Assembly: GCA_020350425.1 (NCBI GenBank)
Contig: CP070716.1
Location: 2,250,391-2,294,250 of the forward strand
Direction of reading: 5' to 3'
From: Gemmatimonadota bacterium
GTDB taxonomy: Bacteria > Gemmatimonadota > Gemmatimonadetes > Gemmatimonadales > GWC2-71-9
Length of the DNA stretch: 43,860 bases
The notes beneath the pieces were generated by a model. The model made no database searches. It worked only from the letters and a program-made list of their open reading frames with translations, and had not been told where the DNA came from. The first letter of the stretch is position 1. Each line of letters begins with the position of its first letter. Positions 1-9,675 of the stretch are shown piece by piece. Made by a program: the position numbers and the translations under genes.

Positions 1-1330
1 GACCCAGGCGGGACGGCCGGGATCGATCACGATCGCGACGAACATGGCGGGCCGCGGGACCGACATCAAGCTCGGGCTCAACGTGAAGCAGTGCCAGGTC
101 TGCGGCATCAAGGCCCGGGGGCTCGCGCCGTTCGGGCAGGTGATGGAGACCGCCGATCTGGATGCCGCCGAGCTCAAGAAGCGGCAGTGCAACACCGACC
201 CGCCCTGCGGGCTCGTGGTGGTCGGTACCGAGCGGCACGAGTCGCGCCGCATCGACCGCCAGCTGCGCGGCCGGTCGGGTCGCCAGGGGGATCCGGGCAG
301 CAGCGTGTTCTTCCTCTCCCTCGAGGACAACCTGATGCGGCTGTTCGGGTCCGACCGGATCGCCAAGATCATGGACAGGTCGGGGGCGGAGGAGGGCGAG
401 GTCATCACGCACCCGCTGGTGACCCGCGCCATCGAGGGCGCGCAGAAGCGGGTCGAGTACCAGAACTTCCAGGCCCGCAAGCGGCTGCTCGACTACGACG
501 ACGTGATGAACCAGCAGCGCGAGGTGGTCTACTCCGAGCGCCTCTTCGCGCTGGAAGGCGGGGAGGAGCTCAAGGCCGAGGCGGTGCGGTGGATCGACGA
601 CAGCCTGCACCGCTTCGGCGAGGAGCAGGGGGCGGAGCTGCCCGAGGAGTGGGACCGGGAGTTCATCTACAACGAGCTCCTGATGCGCTACCTCGTGTCG
701 GCGCCCGACATCAAGGACCCCGAGAAGATTCCCGACCAGGAGGCCCTCGACGAGCTGCTCAAGACGGCGGGGCGCGAGGCGTTCCGCGCCAAGATCGCCT
801 CATGGGACGAACTGGGGAATCGGCACGGCACCGAGAACCTCGCCGAGCGACTGCTCTCGCACGTCATGCTCAGCGTGCTCGACGAGAAGTGGAAGGACCA
901 TCTGTTCGAGCTGGACCACCTGCGTCACGGGATCCAGTATCGCGCGTGGGGGCAGAAGGACCCGCTGGTCGAGTACAAGCGCGAGGCGTTCGAGATGTTC
1001 GTGGACCTGATGCACGACATGAAGTCCACGTTCGCCGACCGGTTCTTCAAGTTCCAGGTGCAGGTGGGCGCCCCGCCGCCGAGCCGAGCCCAGGCCCTGG
1101 CGGCCGCCCGCGCGGAGAAGCCCGAGGCCGGCGTCCCGGAGGCCGATCTGATGGTCGGCGCAACCGCGGCCAAGGGTCCGCCGCCCGAGGCGCTGCAGGC
1201 CACGCACGGCGAGGCGGGCGCCCAGAGCGCCCAGCCGCGCCAACGCTCCATGCCCAAGGTGGGGCGCAACGACCCCTGTCCCTGCGGCAGCGGGAAGAAG
1301 TACAAGAAGTGCCACGGGGCTAACGCCTAG
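1..1330 (+). CDS. secA: SecA preprotein translocase ATPase, C-terminal part (5' end outside window)
   Basis: The frame is open from base 2, so the gene begins upstream of the window; about 442 C-terminal residues are present. SecA is the cytoplasmic ATPase that drives unfolded preproteins through SecYEG. Visible family landmarks are [10 protein letters not shown] and [20 protein letters not shown] of the second nucleotide-binding domain, [20 protein letters not shown] at the start of the scaffold helix region, and a C-terminal zinc-binding SEC-C motif, [17 protein letters not shown], that contacts SecB or phospholipid. The segment between GRGTDI and GTERHES is variable in the family; here it carries four cysteines (codons at 92, 101, 188 and 206) in a CxxC plus Cx5C pattern. 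An Ala/Pro/Glu-rich linker precedes the zinc tail. Identity is certain; a role for the extra cysteines is inference. Confidence 0.97.
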   Translation, partial: TQAGRPGSITIATNMAGRGTDIKLGLNVKQCQVCGIKARGLAPFGQVMETADLDAAELKKRQCNTDPPCGLVVVGTERHESRRIDRQLRGRSGRQGDPGSSVFFLSLEDNLMRLFGSDRIAKIMDRSGAEEGEVITHPLVTRAIEGAQKRVEYQNFQARKRLLDYDDVMNQQREVVYSERLFALEGGEELKAEAVRWIDDSLHRFGEEQGAELPEEWDREFIYNELLMRYLVSAPDIKDPEKIPDQEALDELLKTAGREAFRAKIASWDELGNRHGTENLAERLLSHVMLSVLDEKWKDHLFELDHLRHGIQYRAWGQKDPLVEYKREAFEMFVDLMHDMKSTFADRFFKFQVQVGAPPPSRAQALAAARAEKPEAGVPEADLMVGATAAKGPPPEALQATHGEAGAQSAQPRQRSMPKVGRNDPCPCGSGKKYKKCHGANA

Positions 1331-1402
1331 CGCCATCGCTGTTTCGCCACCCGCTGCGGGGCCCGGTGTGGCATCGCCGGTCGGGGGCCCCATCATCCAG
1401 GA

Positions 1403-2089
1403 ATGCCTCCCCTCCGGCTCTCCGAGGTCCGGCCCGCCGAGCGCCCCCGCGAGCGGCTCTTCGCGCTAGGCCCCAACTCGTTGACGCTCACCGAATTACT
1501 CGCCATTCTGATAGGGACGGGGACGTCACGCTCGGACGCGCTCGAGGTGGCGGGGGACGTGGTGCGCGTGGCACAGGGCTCCGTGCGGGAGCTGGCGCGG
1601 CGTCCGGCGGGGGAGCTGGCACGGGTGCCCGGCATGGGCCGGGTCAAGGCCGGCCGGGTGCTGGCGGGACTGGAGCTGGGCAGGCGCCTGGCGGAGGAGG
1701 CGTCGCGGCCCGGCTTCGAGGTCCGTGCGCCGATCGATGTCTACCGCTGGGCCGCGCCGGCGATGCGCGACCTCGTGGTCGAGGAGTTTCACCTGATTGC
1801 GCTGGATGCCCAGAATCGCATCACGCAGGATCTCCTCATCACGCGCGGTACCCTGACCGGCTCGCTGGTGCACCCCCGGGAAGTGTTCCGCGCCGCCATC
1901 GCCGAGGCGGCGGCGAGCATCGTGGTGGTGCACAACCACCCCAGCGGCAGCCCGGTGCCGTCGCCCGACGATCGGGCGGTGACGCGCCAGCTGGTGGAGG
2001 CCGGGCGCCTCCTCGACATTCCGGTGTACGATCACGTGATCGTCGCCGGTGATCGGTACTTCAGCTTCGCGGAGGCAGAACTGCTGTGA
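1403..2089 (+). CDS. radC: RadC/MPN-family JAB-domain protein
   Basis: A 228-residue protein of normal RadC length. An N-terminal helix-hairpin-helix (VPGMGRVKAG, about residues 75-84) is followed by a JAMM/MPN+ domain whose zinc motif HNHPSGSPVPSPDD is intact (His177, His179, Asp190). The family is widespread and linked by name to DNA repair, but its biochemical role is unsettled; the intact JAMM residues suggest a metal-dependent hydrolase. The ATG at 1403 follows a weak AGGA. The gene sits 72 bases after secA and its stop overlaps the GTG start of the rel gene (GTGA), so the two are probably translated together. Confidence 0.93.
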   Translation: MPPLRLSEVRPAERPRERLFALGPNSLTLTELLAILIGTGTSRSDALEVAGDVVRVAQGSVRELARRPAGELARVPGMGRVKAGRVLAGLELGRRLAEEASRPGFEVRAPIDVYRWAAPAMRDLVVEEFHLIALDAQNRITQDLLITRGTLTGSLVHPREVFRAAIAEAAASIVVVHNHPSGSPVPSPDDRAVTRQLVEAGRLLDIPVYDHVIVAGDRYFSFAEAELL

Positions 2090-4281
2090 CCGTCACGCTC
2101 CACACGGTCGACGAGGATTTCGCGAAGGTCCTGGCCGAGCATGAGGACCGGCTCGACCTGGCGCTGGTGGAGCGTGCGTTCCGGTTCAGCGAAGCGGCGC
2201 ACCGCGGGCAGAAGCGCCTGTCGGGCGACGACTTCATCTCGCACTCGATCGCCGTCGCCAAGATCCTGGTGCGGCAGCAGATGGACTCGGTGACCGTCGC
2301 CGCCGCCCTGCTGCACGACGTGGCCGAGGACTCCGAGGTCACCCTGAAGGACATCCGCGAGGATTTCGGCGACGAGGTCGCGGACATCGTGGACGGGCTC
2401 ACCAAGATCTCCACCCTGACCTTCCGGTCCGCCGCCGAGGTGCAGTCGGAGAACTACCGCAAGCTGCTGCTCTCCATCGCGCGGGACGCGCGGGTGATCA
2501 TCGTGAAGCTCGCCGACCGCCTGCACAACATGCGGACCCTGGAGCATCTGCCGAAGGACAAGCAACGGGCGATCGCGCAGGAGACGCGGGAGATCTACGC
2601 GCCGCTCGCGCACCGCTTCGGGATGGCGGGCATGCGGAGCGAGCTGGAGGATCTCGCGTTCAAGTTCCTGGAGTCGGACGACTACCGGGCGCTGGTGGGG
2701 CAGATCCAGGCCAAGCGGGAGGAGCGCCAGGAGATGATCGAGCGGCTGCGCGTGCCGCTGGAGGAGGCGTTGCGCGACGCCGGGATCGAGGACTTCGAGA
2801 TCGCGGGCCGTCCCAAGCACCTCTGGTCGATCTACCGCAAGATGCTGCAGCGGCACCGCCCGTTCGAGGAGATCTACGACCTCATGGCGTTCCGGGTCCT
2901 GGTCGAGACCGTCCCCGACTGCTACCACGCGCTCGGCGTGATCCACCACAAGTGGACGCCGCTGCAGGAGCGCATCAAGGACTACATCGCCTCACCCAAG
3001 TCGAACGGCTACCAGTCGCTGCATACGACCATCTTCGGACCGGGCGGGCAGCTCTACGAGATCCAGATCCGCACGCGCGAGATGCACTGGACCGCCGAGT
3101 TCGGCATCGCCGCGCACTGGGTCTACAAGGAGAGCAGGCAGCGCGACGAGCTGGACGGGCACTTCGAGTGGTTCCGCCAGCTGCTCGAGCTGCAGCAGGA
3201 CGCCCACACCCCCGAGGAGTTCCTCGAGTTCCTCAAGATCGACCTCTACCAGGACGAGATCTTCGTGTTCACGCCGCGGGGCGACGTGAAGCGGCTCCCG
3301 TCCGGGGCGACGCCGCTGGACTTCGCGTTTGCCGTGCACACCGAAGTGGGGCTCCGCTGCCAGGGTGCCCGGGTGAACAGCCGCATCGCGCCGCTCCACC
3401 GGCCGCTGAAGAACGGCGACACGGTGGAGATCCTCGCAGGCGCCCACGCCAAACCCAGCAAGGACTGGCTGAGCCACGTCCGCACGGCGAGGGCGCGGCA
3501 GAAGATCCGCCAGTGGATCAAGCAGGAGGAGGCGGAGCGGAGCATCGGCTTGGGGAAGGAGATCCTCGAGCGCGAGTTGCGGCGTCGCCGGCTCTCCATG
3601 CCCGACGACGACGCTCTGGAGCGGGCCGCCGAGCGGCTCTCGGTCGCCGACGGGGAGACGCTGTACCAGGTGCTGGGGCGGGGCGACGCGCCGCTCGGCC
3701 AGGTGATCAAGGCGCTGTTCCCCGAACGGAGCACCCAGGAGCTGGAGGCGCCCAAGCCCACCGGCTTCGGGCTCGGCCGCGTGATGGACCGCATCCGCGT
3801 GGGGCGGGGCCTCAAGATCCACGGCGTGGACGGGCTCCTCGTGCGCTACGCCCAGTGCTGCCAGCCCGTGCCCGGGGATGCGGTGGTGGGGTACGTGACC
3901 AAGGGCCGGGGCATCTCGATTCACCGCGGGGACTGTCCCAATCTCCTCGTCATGTCGGACGAGCCCGAGCGGCGGGTGGAGATCGACTGGAAGGCCGTCG
4001 AGGGCGAGGTGTTCCTGGTGTCCCTGGGGGTCGTGGGCGAGGACCGCCGGGGGCTCTACGCCGATCTCATGGAGGCGATCTCGGACACCGGCACGAACAT
4101 CAGGAGTGCCGAGTTGTGGAGCCAGGACGGCGCCATGGCCGGGGCGGTGTTCGTCGAGGTGGACAACCACAACCACCTCGCGAAGGTGATGCGGGCGATG
4201 CGGCGGGTGAAGGGCGTGCAGACGGTGGAGCGGCGTGAGGCGACAGCGCGGCCGAGCGGGGGGAATCCGCTGGCGACGTAG
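2086..4281 (+). CDS. rel: Bifunctional (p)ppGpp synthetase/hydrolase, RelA/SpoT family
   Basis: 731 residues with the full long-RSH layout: HD hydrolase domain (HDVAED at 77-82, plus KLADRLHNMRTL near 141), synthetase domain (GRPKHLWSIYRKM near 241, SPKSNGYQSLHT near 303), TGS domain (FTPRGDVKRLPSGATPLDFA near 392), conserved-cysteine segment (RYAQCCQPVPGD near 586) and C-terminal ACT domain (about 640-715). The intact HDxxED and the basic RIKD motif (296-299), where synthetase-only RelA proteins have an acidic EXDD, indicate that both hydrolysis and synthesis of (p)ppGpp are retained. It is the stringent-response enzyme, probably ribosome-associated. The GTG start overlaps the radC stop by four bases. 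It is the only long RSH seen in the window. Confidence 0.96.
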   Translation: MTVTLHTVDEDFAKVLAEHEDRLDLALVERAFRFSEAAHRGQKRLSGDDFISHSIAVAKILVRQQMDSVTVAAALLHDVAEDSEVTLKDIREDFGDEVADIVDGLTKISTLTFRSAAEVQSENYRKLLLSIARDARVIIVKLADRLHNMRTLEHLPKDKQRAIAQETREIYAPLAHRFGMAGMRSELEDLAFKFLESDDYRALVGQIQAKREERQEMIERLRVPLEEALRDAGIEDFEIAGRPKHLWSIYRKMLQRHRPFEEIYDLMAFRVLVETVPDCYHALGVIHHKWTPLQERIKDYIASPKSNGYQSLHTTIFGPGGQLYEIQIRTREMHWTAEFGIAAHWVYKESRQRDELDGHFEWFRQLLELQQDAHTPEEFLEFLKIDLYQDEIFVFTPRGDVKRLPSGATPLDFAFAVHTEVGLRCQGARVNSRIAPLHRPLKNGDTVEILAGAHAKPSKDWLSHVRTARARQKIRQWIKQEEAERSIGLGKEILERELRRRRLSMPDDDALERAAERLSVADGETLYQVLGRGDAPLGQVIKALFPERSTQELEAPKPTGFGLGRVMDRIRVGRGLKIHGVDGLLVRYAQCCQPVPGDAVVGYVTKGRGISIHRGDCPNLLVMSDEPERRVEIDWKAVEGEVFLVSLGVVGEDRRGLYADLMEAISDTGTNIRSAELWSQDGAMAGAVFVEVDNHNHLAKVMRAMRRVKGVQTVERREATARPSGGNPLAT

Positions 4282-4298
4282 CCGCGCGCTCGGCCCGT

Positions 4299-4304
4299 TA
4301 TCTT
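4299..4304 (+). promoter_or_regulatory. -10-like TATCTT just upstream of uvrB
   Basis: TATCTT matches four of six consensus -10 bases and ends seven bases before the uvrB ATG. No Shine-Dalgarno and no -35 are visible. If used, transcription would begin at or next to the ATG, giving a leaderless message. This is an inference from spacing only. Confidence 0.3.
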
Positions 4305-4311
4305 CATCCCC

Positions 4312-6360
4312 ATGGCCGAATTCGATCTCCAGATGCCGTTTGCGCTCGCGGGTGACCAGCCGCGCGCGGTGGCGGAGCTCGTCGCGGGCCTCGAGCGGGG
4401 CGACCAGTACCAGACGCTGCTCGGGGTGACCGGCTCGGGAAAGACCGTCACCATGGCAAACGTCATTGCCGCCTACCGGCGTCCCACCCTCATCCTGTCG
4501 CACAACAAGACCCTGGCGGCCCAGCTCTACGGGGAGCTCAAGTCGTTCTTCCCACGCAACGCGGTCGAGTACTTCATCTCCTACTACGACTACTACCAGC
4601 CCGAGGCATACGTCCCGCAGACCGACACGTACATCGAGAAGGACGCGTCCATCAACGAGGACATCGACGCGCTCCGGCTGCGCGCGACGTCCAGCCTGGT
4701 CGAGCGGGACGACGTGGTCGTCGTCTCGTCGGTGAGCGCCATCTACGGGTTGGGCGATCCGGCGGAGTACCGGCAGCTCATGGTGACCGTGCAGACGGGG
4801 GAGGAGCGGCCGCGCGACGCCGTGCTGGCGGAGCTCGTCCAGATCCAGTACCGCCGCAACGACGTGGTACTGGAACGGGGCACCTTCCGGGTGCGGGGCG
4901 ACACGGTGGAAATCCTGCCGGCGTACGAGGAGCAGGCGGTGCGCATCGAGTTCTGGGGCGACCAGGTGGAGCGGATCTCCAAGATCGACCCGCTGACCGG
5001 GAACGCGATCAACGAGCTGGTCCGCTGCGCCATCTATCCGGCCACCCACTACGTGACCAGGCGCGCCACGGTCGAGCGAGCGGTGCGCGCCATCAAGGCG
5101 GAGCTGGTGGAGAGCCTGCGCGGCTTCCGCACGCAGGGCAAGCTGCTGGAGGCGCAGCGGCTGGAGTCGCGCACGATGTTCGATCTCGACATGCTGCTCG
5201 AGATCGGCACCTGCGCCGGCGTCGAGAACTACAGCCGGCACATGGACGGGCGCCGCCCGGGGGAACGGCCGGCCTGCCTGCTCGACTACTTCCCGGACGA
5301 CTACCTCACGATCATCGATGAGTCGCACGTGAGCCTGCCGCAGATCGGGGGGATGTACCACGGTGACCGCTCGCGCAAGCTGACCCTGGTGGACTACGGG
5401 TTCCGTCTGCCGTCGGCCCTCGACAACCGGCCGTTGAACTTCGACGAGTTCATGCAGCTCACCCCGAAGATGGTGTTCGTGTCGGCGACCCCGGGGGAGT
5501 TCGAGCTGGAGCGGTCCGAGGGCGTCGTGGTGGAGCAGATCATCCGGCCGACCGGGCTGGTGGATCCACAGGTGGAAGTCCGGCCCGTGCGCGGCCAGGT
5601 GGACGACCTGCTGGCCGAGATCCGGCGGTGCGTGGCCGGGAACGAGCGCGTGCTGGTGACGACGCTGACCAAGCGGATGTCGGAGGACCTCACCGACTAC
5701 CTGCAGCAGACGGGGGTGCGCGTGCGCTACATGCACTCCGACATCGACGCGATCGAGCGCATGGAGATCGTGCGGGGCCTCCGGCTCGGGGAGTTCGACG
5801 TGCTGGTGGGGATCAACCTGCTGCGGGAGGGCCTCGACCTGCCCGAGGTGGCGCTGGTGGCGATCCTCGATGCCGACCAGGAAGGCTTCCTGCGATCCGA
5901 CCGGTCGCTGATCCAGACGGTGGGGCGCGCCGCCCGCAACGTGGGGGGGCGGGCCATCCTCTACGCCGACCGCGTGACCGGCTCCATGGAGCGGGCGCTG
6001 GACGAGATGGACCGGCGGCGGGCGCGGCAGGAGGAGCACAATCGGGAGCACGGGATCACGCCCGCGTCGATCCACAAGTCGGTCGACCAGGTGCGACTGG
6101 TGACGCGCGTGGCCGACGCGCGGGCTCCCCGGCCGGAGCCCGCGGCCGCCGGGCGGGGCGAGGGGCTCGACCGCGAGAGCCTGATCCAGGTGCTCGAGGA
6201 GCAGATGCGGGAAGCGGCGGCCGAGCTGGACTTCGAGCTAGCGGCGCAGCTGCGCGACCAGCTCTTCGAGCTCAAGGCCGCGGGCGATCCCGCCCGCAAG
6301 ACACCGCGGGGGGTGAGCGTGGGCAAGAAGCCGCGCTCCGGGGCGAAGCGCCGTGCGTGA
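4312..6360 (+). CDS. uvrB: UvrABC excinuclease subunit B
   Basis: 682 residues, normal for UvrB. The protein is the damage-verifying, DNA-loading subunit of nucleotide excision repair. Walker A is GVTGSGKT (38-45); the DNA-clamping beta-hairpin region is [10 protein letters not shown] (91-100); helicase motif II appears as [11 protein letters not shown]; motif VI as [17 protein letters not shown]-terminal UVR domain ([21 protein letters not shown], last 70 residues) would bind UvrC and UvrA. The ATG at 4312 has no Shine-Dalgarno, and lies 30 bases after the rel stop. Its 3' end overlaps tsaE by eight bases, although the two pathways are unrelated. Confidence 0.97.
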   Translation: MAEFDLQMPFALAGDQPRAVAELVAGLERGDQYQTLLGVTGSGKTVTMANVIAAYRRPTLILSHNKTLAAQLYGELKSFFPRNAVEYFISYYDYYQPEAYVPQTDTYIEKDASINEDIDALRLRATSSLVERDDVVVVSSVSAIYGLGDPAEYRQLMVTVQTGEERPRDAVLAELVQIQYRRNDVVLERGTFRVRGDTVEILPAYEEQAVRIEFWGDQVERISKIDPLTGNAINELVRCAIYPATHYVTRRATVERAVRAIKAELVESLRGFRTQGKLLEAQRLESRTMFDLDMLLEIGTCAGVENYSRHMDGRRPGERPACLLDYFPDDYLTIIDESHVSLPQIGGMYHGDRSRKLTLVDYGFRLPSALDNRPLNFDEFMQLTPKMVFVSATPGEFELERSEGVVVEQIIRPTGLVDPQVEVRPVRGQVDDLLAEIRRCVAGNERVLVTTLTKRMSEDLTDYLQQTGVRVRYMHSDIDAIERMEIVRGLRLGEFDVLVGINLLREGLDLPEVALVAILDADQEGFLRSDRSLIQTVGRAARNVGGRAILYADRVTGSMERALDEMDRRRARQEEHNREHGITPASIHKSVDQVRLVTRVADARAPRPEPAAAGRGEGLDRESLIQVLEEQMREAAAELDFELAAQLRDQLFELKAAGDPARKTPRGVSVGKKPRSGAKRRA

Positions 6361-6763
6361 CGTCGTCTCGCTGGACGAGCTGGCCGCGGTGGCGGCCCGG
6401 CTGTGGGCCGAGCTGGCGGCGGGCTCGGTCGTCTGGCTCACGGGTGAGCTGGGCGCCGGGAAGACGACGTTCGTCCAGGCGCTGGCGCGGGCCGCCGAGG
6501 CGGAGCCGGCTCGGAGCCCCTCGTTCGCGCTGGTGCACGAGTACGCGTCGCCGCACGGTCTGCTCGTACATGCGGACTGCTACCGACTGCGCGAGCCGGC
6601 CGAGGCGATCGATCTCGACTTTCCGGGGCTCGTGAAGGCCGCGCGCCTGCTGCTGGTCGAGTGGCCCGAAAAGGCGGGTGCCTTCGCGCCGCCTCCCGAC
6701 GCGCACGTCAGGCTGTCGCACGCGGACGACCCCGATCGTCGCGTCTTGGAGCGCGTCGCGTGA
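6353..6763 (+). CDS. tsaE: tRNA t6A biosynthesis ATPase TsaE
   Basis: 136 residues, slightly short but complete. P-loop GELGAGKTT (31-39), [10 protein letters not shown] (55-64), HADCYRL (73-79) and LVEWPEKAG (101-109) match the TsaE/YjeE family in order. TsaE hydrolyses ATP to reset the TsaB-TsaD complex that transfers threonylcarbamoyl to A37 of ANN-decoding tRNAs. The GTG start lies inside the uvrB 3' end (8-base overlap) and the stop overlaps the tsaB GTG in a GTGA, so TsaE and TsaB are made together as expected for partners. TsaD and TsaC are not in the window. Confidence 0.93.
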   Translation: MRDVVSLDELAAVAARLWAELAAGSVVWLTGELGAGKTTFVQALARAAEAEPARSPSFALVHEYASPHGLLVHADCYRLREPAEAIDLDFPGLVKAARLLLVEWPEKAGAFAPPPDAHVRLSHADDPDRRVLERVA

Positions 6764-7488
6764 GCCTCTATCTCGCCATCGAGACCGCCACCGACCTGGG
6801 AAGCGTCGCGGTGGGCGAGCCGGGGCGCGTCGTGAGCGAGGTCCTGTTCGGCGACCGGCGACACGCCTCCGACCTCACGCCGGCGGTGGAGGAGACGCTG
6901 CGGCTCGCCGGCGCGACCTTCGGCGACCTCGGCGGCATCGTGGTGGCGAACGGGCCGGGCAGCTTCACCGGACTGCGGATCGGCGTGGCCACGGCGAAGG
7001 GGATCCTCCGGGTGCACGGCGGACTCGCGCTGCGCACTGCCCCCTCGCTGCTCGCGGCAGCGTGGGCGGCGCACCGCTTCGCGGCCGGCCCCGTCGCGGC
7101 GCTGTACGACGCGCTGAGAGGGGACGTGTTCGGCGCCGTGTACGGCCTGGACGACCGCGGGGTGACGGAGCTGGTGGCGCCGGCCTGCTTCCCCGTGGCG
7201 GAGCTCGCACAGCGCTCGCCGGTGGCACCCGTGGTGGCGGTGGGTGACGGCGCCGCGCTGTATGCCGACGAGGTGCGTCGGTGGACGGGCCGCGATGCCG
7301 TGGGTCCCCCCGCCGGCGCCCCCCGCGCGAGCGCCCTGCTCGAGTTGCTGGCGGTGGAGCGGGGAACCGTGCCGGTGGACGATCCAGAGCTGTTCGAACC
7401 GGAGTACGGGCGCCTGGCGGCGGCGCAGGCGCGCTGGGAAGCGAAACATGGGCGACCGCTACCGCGTTCGGGCGGCTCGGGCGTCTGA
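6760..7488 (+). CDS. tsaB: tRNA t6A biosynthesis protein TsaB
   Basis: 242 residues from the GTG at 6760, which overlaps the tsaE stop (GTGA). The N-terminus [19 protein letters not shown] and the ASKHA-fold signature VANGPGSFTGLRIGVATAKG are diagnostic of TsaB/YeaZ, the non-catalytic partner that dimerises with TsaD. An upstream start in the same frame would lie inside tsaE and add a non-homologous extension, so it is rejected. The 3' end runs 41 bases into rimI, an unusually long overlap; the last residues (KHGRPLPRSGGSGV) look like low-constraint tail. Confidence 0.92.
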   Translation: MSLYLAIETATDLGSVAVGEPGRVVSEVLFGDRRHASDLTPAVEETLRLAGATFGDLGGIVVANGPGSFTGLRIGVATAKGILRVHGGLALRTAPSLLAAAWAAHRFAAGPVAALYDALRGDVFGAVYGLDDRGVTELVAPACFPVAELAQRSPVAPVVAVGDGAALYADEVRRWTGRDAVGPPAGAPRASALLELLAVERGTVPVDDPELFEPEYGRLAAAQARWEAKHGRPLPRSGGSGV

Positions 7489-7906
7489 TCTCGAGGCGCT
7501 GGCCGCCCTCGAGCAGCGGATCTTCCCCGATCCGTGGGCGCTGGAGAGCTTCCGCGAATTCCTGGAGCGCATGATTCTCGTGGCGGAGGATGGTGGCGAG
7601 GTGGTGGGGTACACGGTGGCGCGCTGGGTGCTCGAGCAGGGCGAGATCCTGAACCTCGCGGTGCACCCCGATCATCGCCGTCGCCGGCTCGCGTCCCGCC
7701 TGCTGCACGCGGCGCTCGATAGACTGTGGGAGGAAGGGGTGCGGCTGGCCTTTCTCGAGGTGCGGGAGTCGAACACGGGCGCGCGGGCGTTTTACGAGCG
7801 GCACGGCTTCGCCCAGGTGGGGCGGCGGCGCAGCTACTACCGCCTGCCGCGTGAGGATGCGCTCATTCTGGCGCGCTCGCTGGAGGACGCGGGGCCAGGC
7901 GCGTGA
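7448..7906 (+). CDS. rimI: Ribosomal-protein-alanine N-acetyltransferase, RimI type (GNAT)
   Basis: 152 residues from the ATG at 7448. The GNAT fold is clear: ARASDLEALAALEQRIFPDPW at the N-terminus, EILNLAVHPDHRRRRLASRL (motif A), then ESNTGARAFYERHGFAQVGRR (motif B and the RimI-type C-terminus). RimI acetylates the N-terminal alanine of ribosomal protein S18, and it commonly sits beside tsaB or tsaD. One oddity: the acetyl-CoA-binding loop normally reads Q/RxxGxG/A, but the central glycine is Arg here (RRRRLA). Activity is therefore likely but not certain. Confidence 0.85.
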   Translation: MGDRYRVRAARASDLEALAALEQRIFPDPWALESFREFLERMILVAEDGGEVVGYTVARWVLEQGEILNLAVHPDHRRRRLASRLLHAALDRLWEEGVRLAFLEVRESNTGARAFYERHGFAQVGRRRSYYRLPREDALILARSLEDAGPGA

Positions 7907-7910
7907 CGGT

Positions 7911-7939
7911 TTGACACTCGTGCGTAAACCCGTTTGACT
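7911..7939 (+). promoter_or_regulatory. Possible promoter for the FTCD gene
   Basis: A perfect -35 hexamer, TTGACA (7911-7916), lies just after the rimI stop. Seventeen bases further is TTGACT, only three of six matches to a -10. The same GTTTGAC heptamer occurs at 7909 and 7932. The -35 is convincing, the -10 is not. Confidence 0.3.
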
Positions 7940-7948
7940 AGACACGCC

Positions 7949-9580
7949 ATGCAACCGCGCAAGCTCGTCGAGTGCGTTCCCAACTTCTCCGAGGGGCGCG
8001 ATCCGCACGTCATCGACGCCATCGCCGACGCGGTGAGGCGCACGTCGGGCTGCACGCTGCTCGACGTGGATCCTGGACAGTCCACGAACCGCACGGTGTA
8101 CACGTTCGTGGGCACGCCGGAGACGGTGGTCGAGGGCGCGCTCGCCGCGGCCCGTGTCGCGCGGGAGCGGATCGACATGCGGCGTCACTCGGGCGAGCAC
8201 CCGCGCATGGGCGCGATGGACGTCTGCCCCTTCGTGCCGGTGGCGAACGTCACGATGGACGAATGCGTGGCGCTGGCCAGGGAGTTCGGGGCTCGGGCGA
8301 GCGAGGAGCTCGGCATCCCCATCTACCTGTACGAGGCCGCTGCGACGAGGGACTACCGCCGGGCGCTCAAGGACATCCGATCGGGCGAGTACGAAGGCCT
8401 CGCGGACAAGCTCGTGCGCGAGGAGTGGCAGCCCGACTTCGGGCCCGCGCGGTTCGTGCCGGAGTGGGGCGCGACGGCCACGGGGGCGCGCTTCTTCCTC
8501 ATCGCGTACAACGTGAACGTGCTCGGCACCAAGCAGCAGGCGCACCGCATCGCGCTGGACCTGCGGGAGCAGGGTCGCGGGCCCGATCGGCCGGGGCGGC
8601 TCAAGAAGGTCAAGGGGATCGGGTGGTACGTGGACGAGTACAACCTGGCCCAGGTCTCGATGAACCTGGACGACTACCGCGTCACGCCGCCCCACATCGC
8701 CTTCGAGGAGTGCGTCACGTCGGCCAGGGAGCTCGACCTGGCCGTGGTGGGCTCCGAGCTGGTGGGCCTGATCCCCCTCGAGGCGATGCTGCTCGGCGCG
8801 GAGTACTACATCGAGCGGGAGAACCTCTTCATACTCGACGAGCGACAGAAGATCAGACTAGTGATCGAGCGGCTGGGGCTGAGCTCCGTCGCCCCGTTCG
8901 ATCCCGACAAGAGGATCATCGAATACATGATCGAAGACGAGTCGCAGGAGAAGCTGGCCGGCATGTCGGTGCGGGGCTTCGTGGAGGAGCTCGGCGCCCG
9001 TACGGCGGCGCCGGGTGGGGGCTCGGCGGCGGCGCTGATGGCGGCGATGGGCGCGGCACTGGGCGCGATGACCGGGTGGATGACGTACGGGCGCCGCAAG
9101 TTCGAAGCGCAGGACCCGGTGATGCGGCACAACCTGCCGCCGCTCGACTCCGCGATGAAGCAGTTGATCTCCATGATCGATGCCGATACGAACGCCTTCA
9201 CCGACTACATGGCGGCGATGGCCCTGCCGCAGGAGACGGATGAGGACAAGGCGGCGCGCCACGCCGCGATGCAGGCCGGGCTCCAGAAGGCCATCGAGGT
9301 GCCACTCAACACGATGCGCCTGGTGGACGGCTGCTGGGACGCGATGGCCGAGATGGCGCGGCACGGCTCCCTCGCGCTGCGCTCCGATCTGGAGGTGGGT
9401 GCGCGGGCGCTCGACACCGGGCTGTGGGGGGCGTACCGCAACGTGCTGATCAACCTCGGCGACATCGAGGATGCCGAGTTCAAGCGGCGCGTGACGGCCG
9501 AGGCCGAGGCGATGGTCGAGCGGGCGCGCGCGATGTCGGCGCAGGTGCTGGAGCTGCTCGCCGGGCGCCAGGAGAACTAG
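7949..9580 (+). CDS. Fused glutamate formimidoyltransferase / formimidoyl-THF cyclodeaminase (FTCD)
   Basis: 543 residues from the ATG at 7949 ([16 protein letters not shown]); a TTG at 7934 would add five residues and is less likely. Residues 1 to about 300 are the formiminotransferase domain, with His80 in [11 protein letters not shown] matching the catalytic His of mammalian FTCD. Residues from about 330 to the end are the cyclodeaminase ([20 protein letters not shown]). The enzyme moves the formimino group of N-formimino-glutamate to tetrahydrofolate, then releases ammonia to leave methenyl-THF. It therefore completes histidine breakdown begun by hutHUI at 22153-26599, and feeds one-carbon metabolism. 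It is not in that operon. Upstream is a promoter-like TTGACA; downstream are two hairpins. Confidence 0.93.
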   Translation: MQPRKLVECVPNFSEGRDPHVIDAIADAVRRTSGCTLLDVDPGQSTNRTVYTFVGTPETVVEGALAAARVARERIDMRRHSGEHPRMGAMDVCPFVPVANVTMDECVALAREFGARASEELGIPIYLYEAAATRDYRRALKDIRSGEYEGLADKLVREEWQPDFGPARFVPEWGATATGARFFLIAYNVNVLGTKQQAHRIALDLREQGRGPDRPGRLKKVKGIGWYVDEYNLAQVSMNLDDYRVTPPHIAFEECVTSARELDLAVVGSELVGLIPLEAMLLGAEYYIERENLFILDERQKIRLVIERLGLSSVAPFDPDKRIIEYMIEDESQEKLAGMSVRGFVEELGARTAAPGGGSAAALMAAMGAALGAMTGWMTYGRRKFEAQDPVMRHNLPPLDSAMKQLISMIDADTNAFTDYMAAMALPQETDEDKAARHAAMQAGLQKAIEVPLNTMRLVDGCWDAMAEMARHGSLALRSDLEVGARALDTGLWGAYRNVLINLGDIEDAEFKRRVTAEAEAMVERARAMSAQVLELLAGRQEN

Positions 9581-9675
9581 CGGGCTCCCTGCGGCCGGGC
9601 ACCTCGCGCCGCCCCATCCCTCGTGACCCACCTCACTGGCCCGCCGCGCTCTGGGCCGTACTGTACCACCCGGGC

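Noticed and set aside
2992..6075. Open frame of about 1000 codons on the minus strand across rel and uvrB
   Set aside because: It is a shadow of two clearly homologous genes on the plus strand; its product is His/Arg/Leu/Val-rich without any motif, as expected from GC-rich antisense.
7934..7948. TTG start for FTCD
   Set aside because: It adds five residues that do not fit the family N-terminus and lies in the candidate -10; the ATG at 7949 is better.
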